64,000 nt of DNA. Source: Ferrimonas sediminum (GTDB lineage: Bacteria > Pseudomonadota > Gammaproteobacteria > Enterobacterales > Shewanellaceae). A program made the position numbers and the translations under genes. Under the pieces are notes generated by a model that saw only the letters and a list, made by a program, of their open reading frames with translations, was not told the origin of the DNA and did no database searches. The stretch is taken from positions 113,846 through 177,845 of the forward strand of contig NZ_FNEM01000008.1 of assembly GCF_900100175.1 (NCBI RefSeq), read 5' to 3'. Shown piece after piece: positions 63,411 to 64,000 of the stretch. How positions within the stretch are numbered: the first letter of the stretch is position 1; every line of letters starts with the position of its first letter.

Positions 63411-64000
63411 TCAATTCATTTTCTGGAAAGACCGCTCCCAAGGGCTTTCCTGGACTTAGTTGACCATCTGACGAACAGGCATACCTAGTCTTATGACTTT
63501 GTTCATCGCTTTGACGCCAGCCAATGCTTCACCAACCTGAGCATCGTAATCACGCAGGCTGAGCTTAGGGCTAATGAGTTGCTTGTAACGATACATCGCC
63601 GTCTCAGACAAAGAACGCTGGTGATAGTTGTTGTCCTTTTTCCACTGGCTCAACTCGCCATCTTTCAGCGCTTGAACAGCGTCATTTCGGGGATGACCAT
63701 CTTCCCAGTATCCGGCATTTGAACGCGGCGGAATGGTAGGTTTTGACCGCTTGCGTTGCAGCAGTTTGTGGCACTCCTTAGTGTCGTAAGCGCCGTCTGC
63801 GGATACTTGGCCAATTTGCCTTCTCAACGGGTTAAGCATGGTCGGCAGCACTTCGTTATCAGCCACATTAACCAGGCTGATTTCGGCGGCCACCACCTCG
63901 TGGGTTGCAGCATCTACAGCCAGGTGGAGTTTGCGCCAGGTTCGGCGTTTCTCCTTGCCGTGCTTACGAGTTTTCCATTCTCCTTCGCCATAGACCTTTA
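63400..64000 (-). mobile_element. IS5-family (IS903-like) insertion sequence, right part
   Basis: Begins with GGCGTTGTTGATCAATTC, similar to the IS903-type terminal repeat GGCTTTGTTGAATAAATC (13 of 18), exactly where the IS3 OrfB is interrupted. The element runs off the window end. Confidence 0.65.
63456..64000 (-). CDS. IS5-family transposase (partial, 5' end outside window)
   Basis: The frame is open from the window end (KVYGEGEWKTRKHGKEKRRTW) to a stop at 63456, about 181 residues. It contains two of the three DDE residues: D in VSADGAYDTKE and E in YHQRSLSETAMYRYK, the latter in the Y-(2)R-(3)E-(6)K signature. The first D should lie just beyond the window. Probably a complete transposase gene, inserted in an IS3 remnant. 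Confidence 0.88.
   Translation of the reverse strand, partial: KVYGEGEWKTRKHGKEKRRTWRKLHLAVDAATHEVVAAEISLVNVADNEVLPTMLNPLRRQIGQVSADGAYDTKECHKLLQRKRSKPTIPPRSNAGYWEDGHPRNDAVQALKDGELSQWKKDNNYHQRSLSETAMYRYKQLISPKLSLRDYDAQVGEALAGVKAMNKVIRLGMPVRQMVN

Overview
The window reads as a chromosomal segment of a marine, respiratorily versatile gammaproteobacterium. The layout cysK / ptsH-ptsI-crr and cysZ-smc-zipA-ligA, the exported multiheme cytochromes, the many chemoreceptors and the GC-rich core genes interrupted by AT-rich blocks fit the Alteromonadales (Shewanella/Ferrimonas-like). That assignment is inference from gene content; no rRNA or tRNA gene was seen.

Regions. (1) 0-20.8 kb, mostly core: iron alcohol dehydrogenase, a PTS operon (HPr, a divergent enzyme I, IIA-Glc), a chemoreceptor, cysteine synthase, an RDD membrane protein overlapping a two-receiver diguanylate cyclase, a Crp/Fnr regulator, ElaA acetyltransferase with an EamA exporter, a DUF2846 lipoprotein, a Nudix hydrolase, an exported phosphatase-like protein, a BCCT transporter, a large membrane protein of unknown function and a Cache chemoreceptor. 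(2) 21.0-38.0 kb, an AT-rich accessory region bracketed by two copies of a hairpin repeat and a ~210 bp repeat in the same orientation. It carries an FRG / TIR-like / membrane beta-barrel gene trio that looks like a defence cassette, followed by an attC-like (integron cassette) palindrome. Then come an octaheme cytochrome lipoprotein with two decayed copies of its 3' end, an arylsulfate sulfotransferase locus (assT, outer-membrane barrel, dsbL, dsbI) with a divergent TetR regulator, and a Tat-exported old-yellow-enzyme-type reductase with a tetraheme cytochrome, a porin and a LysR regulator. (3) 38.1-54.9 kb, core again: VOC protein, gloA, an efflux pump overlapping a serine recombinase, a porin, MarR, nfsB/HxlR divergent pair, a decayed gene, a DUF5916 outer-membrane protein, an isochorismatase-like hydrolase, cysZ, smc, zipA and ligA. 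(4) 54.92 kb to the window end, an AT-rich island inserted inside ligA.

The most striking observation is in region 4. Host ligA is cut after about residue 338, in the OB-fold. Thirteen bases after its new stop codon the island starts a complete, divergent NAD-dependent DNA ligase of its own, placed to be read from the host ligA promoter. The island therefore appears to break an essential gene and supply a replacement. Behind it are a helicase/winged-helix gene pair, a divergent XRE regulator with two palindromic operators, a three-gene ABC-3C type conflict system (SMEK protein, small middle component, DUF2326 ATPase) and nested insertion-sequence remains. The far end of the island, and any integrase, lies outside the window.
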